Shown one piece after another: positions 62,538-64,000 of a stretch of DNA of 64,000 nt. Location: contig NZ_CP100402.1 in NCBI RefSeq assembly GCF_024218795.1, positions 186,001 through 250,000 on the forward strand. The letters are read 5' to 3'. Source of the DNA: Halorussus aquaticus. GTDB taxonomy: Archaea; Halobacteriota; Halobacteria; Halobacteriales; Haladaptataceae. The notes beneath the pieces are model-generated. The model made no database searches. It saw only the letters and a program-made list of their open reading frames with translations, and had not been told where the DNA came from. Numbering within the stretch: the stretch's first letter is position 1; the number at the start of each line of letters is the position of its first letter. The translations under genes were made by a program, and so were the position numbers.

Positions 62538-63722
62538 TCACTGTCCGAGGTGCGGGGCGGCCGCGTCGAACCAGTCGCGGTGGGCGTCGCTCATGAGCGC
62601 GTGGTTGTAGACGTGAACCTCGTCGGCGAGGTCGGAGACCCCGTCGACTATGCCCCGCCACTCGGTCTCGGTCTCGGCCACGTCGGGGTCGAGGGTCACC
62701 CCGGCGTCGACCGGCACGTCTACGGCCTCCCGGTACCGCCGAACGCGGCGGCGGGCGAGTTCCCGGTCGTCGGTGTAGCAGAGCGCGACGATTCGGTCCA
62801 AGTAGGGCCGAATCCGGTCGAGGACGACGCCCGCGGGCCACCCGTCGTTCGGGTCCCGGCCGAGACCGTCCGACGCCGAGTAGGTGAGGTCGACCCCGCC
62901 GCTGGCGGCCGCCACGCCCTCCACGAACGTCTCGATGACCGACGCCCGGAAGTCGAAGAGGTCCTCCAGCACGGGACGGTCCGCGACGAGGCGTTCGAGC
63001 GAACTCACCTGCGGCGTCGGTTCGCTCACGACGTCCCGGACTATCGACCGGACAGTCGTGCGGGCGCGGTCGAAATCGACGGGGTGGTCGGCCGCTCGCT
63101 CCCGGCAGGCCGAGCAAAAGCACTGCGAGACGAGTATCTCCTCGGCCGTCCCGCTGACGACTTGGTTCTTCGCGTGGCCGAACGTCGCACCGTGACCGTG
63201 GAAGGCGCTCGGGAACCCGAGCGATTCGAGGTTGATGGCCTCGATGTCGTACTCGGCGAGCGAGCGCGCGACGTCCTCGAAGTAGGCGCGAACCGCCGGT
63301 TGGGACGGGCAGAACGCGTGTTCGTGGTCGTCGCCGAACGCGCTCTGGACGCGAAGTACGGGGTTCTCCGCGCCGAGTTTCGAGTTGTGAAAGCAGACGA
63401 GCCACGCGTTCACGTCGATGCCGCTCTCGCGGAGCAGTTCGACGACGTCGCCGAACGGGTCCGCCCGCCCGTCCACCTCGTTCACCGGCGGGTCGACGGA
63501 CGTGTCGGCGAACGCCCCTCGGTCGGGGTCGAAGTAGCAGCCGCCTTCGTACGATTCGAACAGACCGTTCTCCGCACGCGGGTCGAGCGTTCGGATAGAG
63601 TGGTAGTGTGCGGCGACGGTGACGCTCGTCACGCCCATCTCGGCGAACTCGCGTCTCGTCTCGGCGGGGTCCCGCGAGAGCAGTCGCCACGGATAGCTCC
63701 AGACTGCGACCATATCACTCAA
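62538..63722 (-). CDS. Unassigned protein, possible TIM-barrel glycoside-hydrolase-like
   Basis: 394 residues; I do not recognise the family. The N-terminal SYPWRLLSRD then REFAEMGVTSVTVAAHYHS and later strands (INLESLGFPSAF, LVSQCFCSACRERA, DRIVALCYTD) have the look of a TIM-barrel carbohydrate enzyme. The CFCxxC motif (residues about 198-203) may bind metal. No signal peptide, so probably cytosolic. It lies between the beta-lactamase-fold gene and the DUF1343 gene on the same strand, so it may act on the same sugar or peptide. An acidic pair suited to catalysis cannot be picked out with certainty. Confidence 0.65.
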   Translation of the reverse strand: MSDMVAVWSYPWRLLSRDPAETRREFAEMGVTSVTVAAHYHSIRTLDPRAENGLFESYEGGCYFDPDRGAFADTSVDPPVNEVDGRADPFGDVVELLRESGIDVNAWLVCFHNSKLGAENPVLRVQSAFGDDHEHAFCPSQPAVRAYFEDVARSLAEYDIEAINLESLGFPSAFHGHGATFGHAKNQVVSGTAEEILVSQCFCSACRERAADHPVDFDRARTTVRSIVRDVVSEPTPQVSSLERLVADRPVLEDLFDFRASVIETFVEGVAAASGGVDLTYSASDGLGRDPNDGWPAGVVLDRIRPYLDRIVALCYTDDRELARRRVRRYREAVDVPVDAGVTLDPDVAETETEWRGIVDGVSDLADEVHVYNHALMSDAHRDWFDAAAPHLGQ

Positions 63723-63823
63723 GGCGTGCGATTTGTATTAAATATTGTGCGTCCGGAGCGGGAATTCGGGCGCGGTGGCGCGCGTTCGTCACTTTCGACT
63801 CGGTCTCGAAACCGCTCGCCGAC

Positions 63824-64000
63824 TCAATCGAACCGGCCAGCGGCGACCATCGCGTGGAATCGCTCGCGGAACCGGACGAGACCCGTCTCCGTCCCGTCGT
63901 GGACCTGATTCGTGAGCAACACCGCGAACCGGTCGCGGTCGTGGTCGAGCCACAGCGACGTTCCGGTGTAGCCGGTGTGACCGAGTCCGCTCCGCGACCA
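63824..64000 (-). CDS. Beta-lactamase-fold serine hydrolase, C-terminal fragment
   Basis: The last 58 codons of a gene that runs off the right edge. The visible part, SGLGHTGYTGTSLW followed by RDRFAVLLTNQVHDG, is the typical C-terminal motif of class C beta-lactamase-like hydrolases, where HTGYTG replaces the KTG box. In Bacillus the homologous gene beside namZ and nagZ (amiE/ybbE) is a muramyl-peptide amidase. Which activity this one has depends on the N-terminal half outside the window. It is on the same strand as the rest of the cluster. Confidence 0.75.
   Translation of the reverse strand, partial: WSRSGLGHTGYTGTSLWLDHDRDRFAVLLTNQVHDGTETGLVRFRERFHAMVAAGRFD

Overview
This window is haloarchaeal (class Halobacteria). 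It has high GC, acidic Asp/Glu-rich proteins, Tat signals on the secreted proteins, TATA-type core promoters with little or no leader, a Cdc48 AAA ATPase, a haloarchaeal-type malate synthase, an RdfA-family protein and an archaeal SMC-related protein. I cannot name the genus. The Cdc48 gene at the left edge suggests chromosome rather than plasmid, but this is not proven. I saw no tRNA, rRNA or CRISPR array.

Bases 1-22744 hold the end of cdc48, then a set of organic-acid genes: glycerate 2-kinase, malate synthase, a 1038-residue FAD/Fe-S D-2-hydroxyacid dehydrogenase, an NAD-type D-2-hydroxyacid dehydrogenase, a thiamine-diphosphate enzyme, a PPC-domain protein, a phosphonoacetate-hydrolase-like phosphatase between two MFS carriers, a methylisocitrate-lyase-type lyase, an iron alcohol dehydrogenase resembling hydroxyacid-oxoacid transhydrogenase, an MmgE/PrpD dehydratase overlapped by a cupin, and a flavoprotein resembling tricarballylate dehydrogenase. 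Glyoxylate, pyruvate, 2-hydroxyacids and tricarboxylates are the likely currencies.

Bases 22787-30294 hold a carbohydrate-type ABC importer: one ATPase, two permeases and two recently duplicated binding proteins, one of which lacks the lipobox cysteine. Bases 30413-40418 hold a CaiB/BaiF CoA-transferase, a second PrpD with its own MFS carrier, a D-malate/tartrate dehydrogenase next to an Ldh2-type dehydrogenase, an enolase-superfamily dehydratase, a second CoA-transferase and a thioesterase. Bases 40447-47390 are a compact acyl-CoA block: a haloacid-dehalogenase-type hydrolase, then crotonase, third CoA-transferase, NDP-forming acyl-CoA synthetase, acyl-CoA dehydrogenase and MaoC hydratase, followed by an IclR regulator with repeated CCGAAC motifs upstream. 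Together these read as uptake, CoA activation, dehydrogenation or hydration, and cleavage of unusual di- or tricarboxylic acids. The actual substrate is not known.

Bases 48737-54661 hold a cupin, rdfA, a small membrane protein, a complete IS200/IS605 element (tnpA and tnpB) and a zinc-hook SMC-like protein. Bases 55286-64000 hold a second IclR regulator, two Tat-exported GH18 enzymes, a creatininase-family amidohydrolase, a NagZ-type GH3, a NamZ (DUF1343) exo-muramidase homologue, an unassigned TIM-barrel-like protein and the end of a beta-lactamase-fold hydrolase. The NamZ-NagZ-beta-lactamase-fold set matches the bacterial muropeptide-recycling trio (as in the Bacillus subtilis ybbC-ybbD-ybbE region). 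It occurs here in a lineage that makes no murein, and it is the most striking system in the window.
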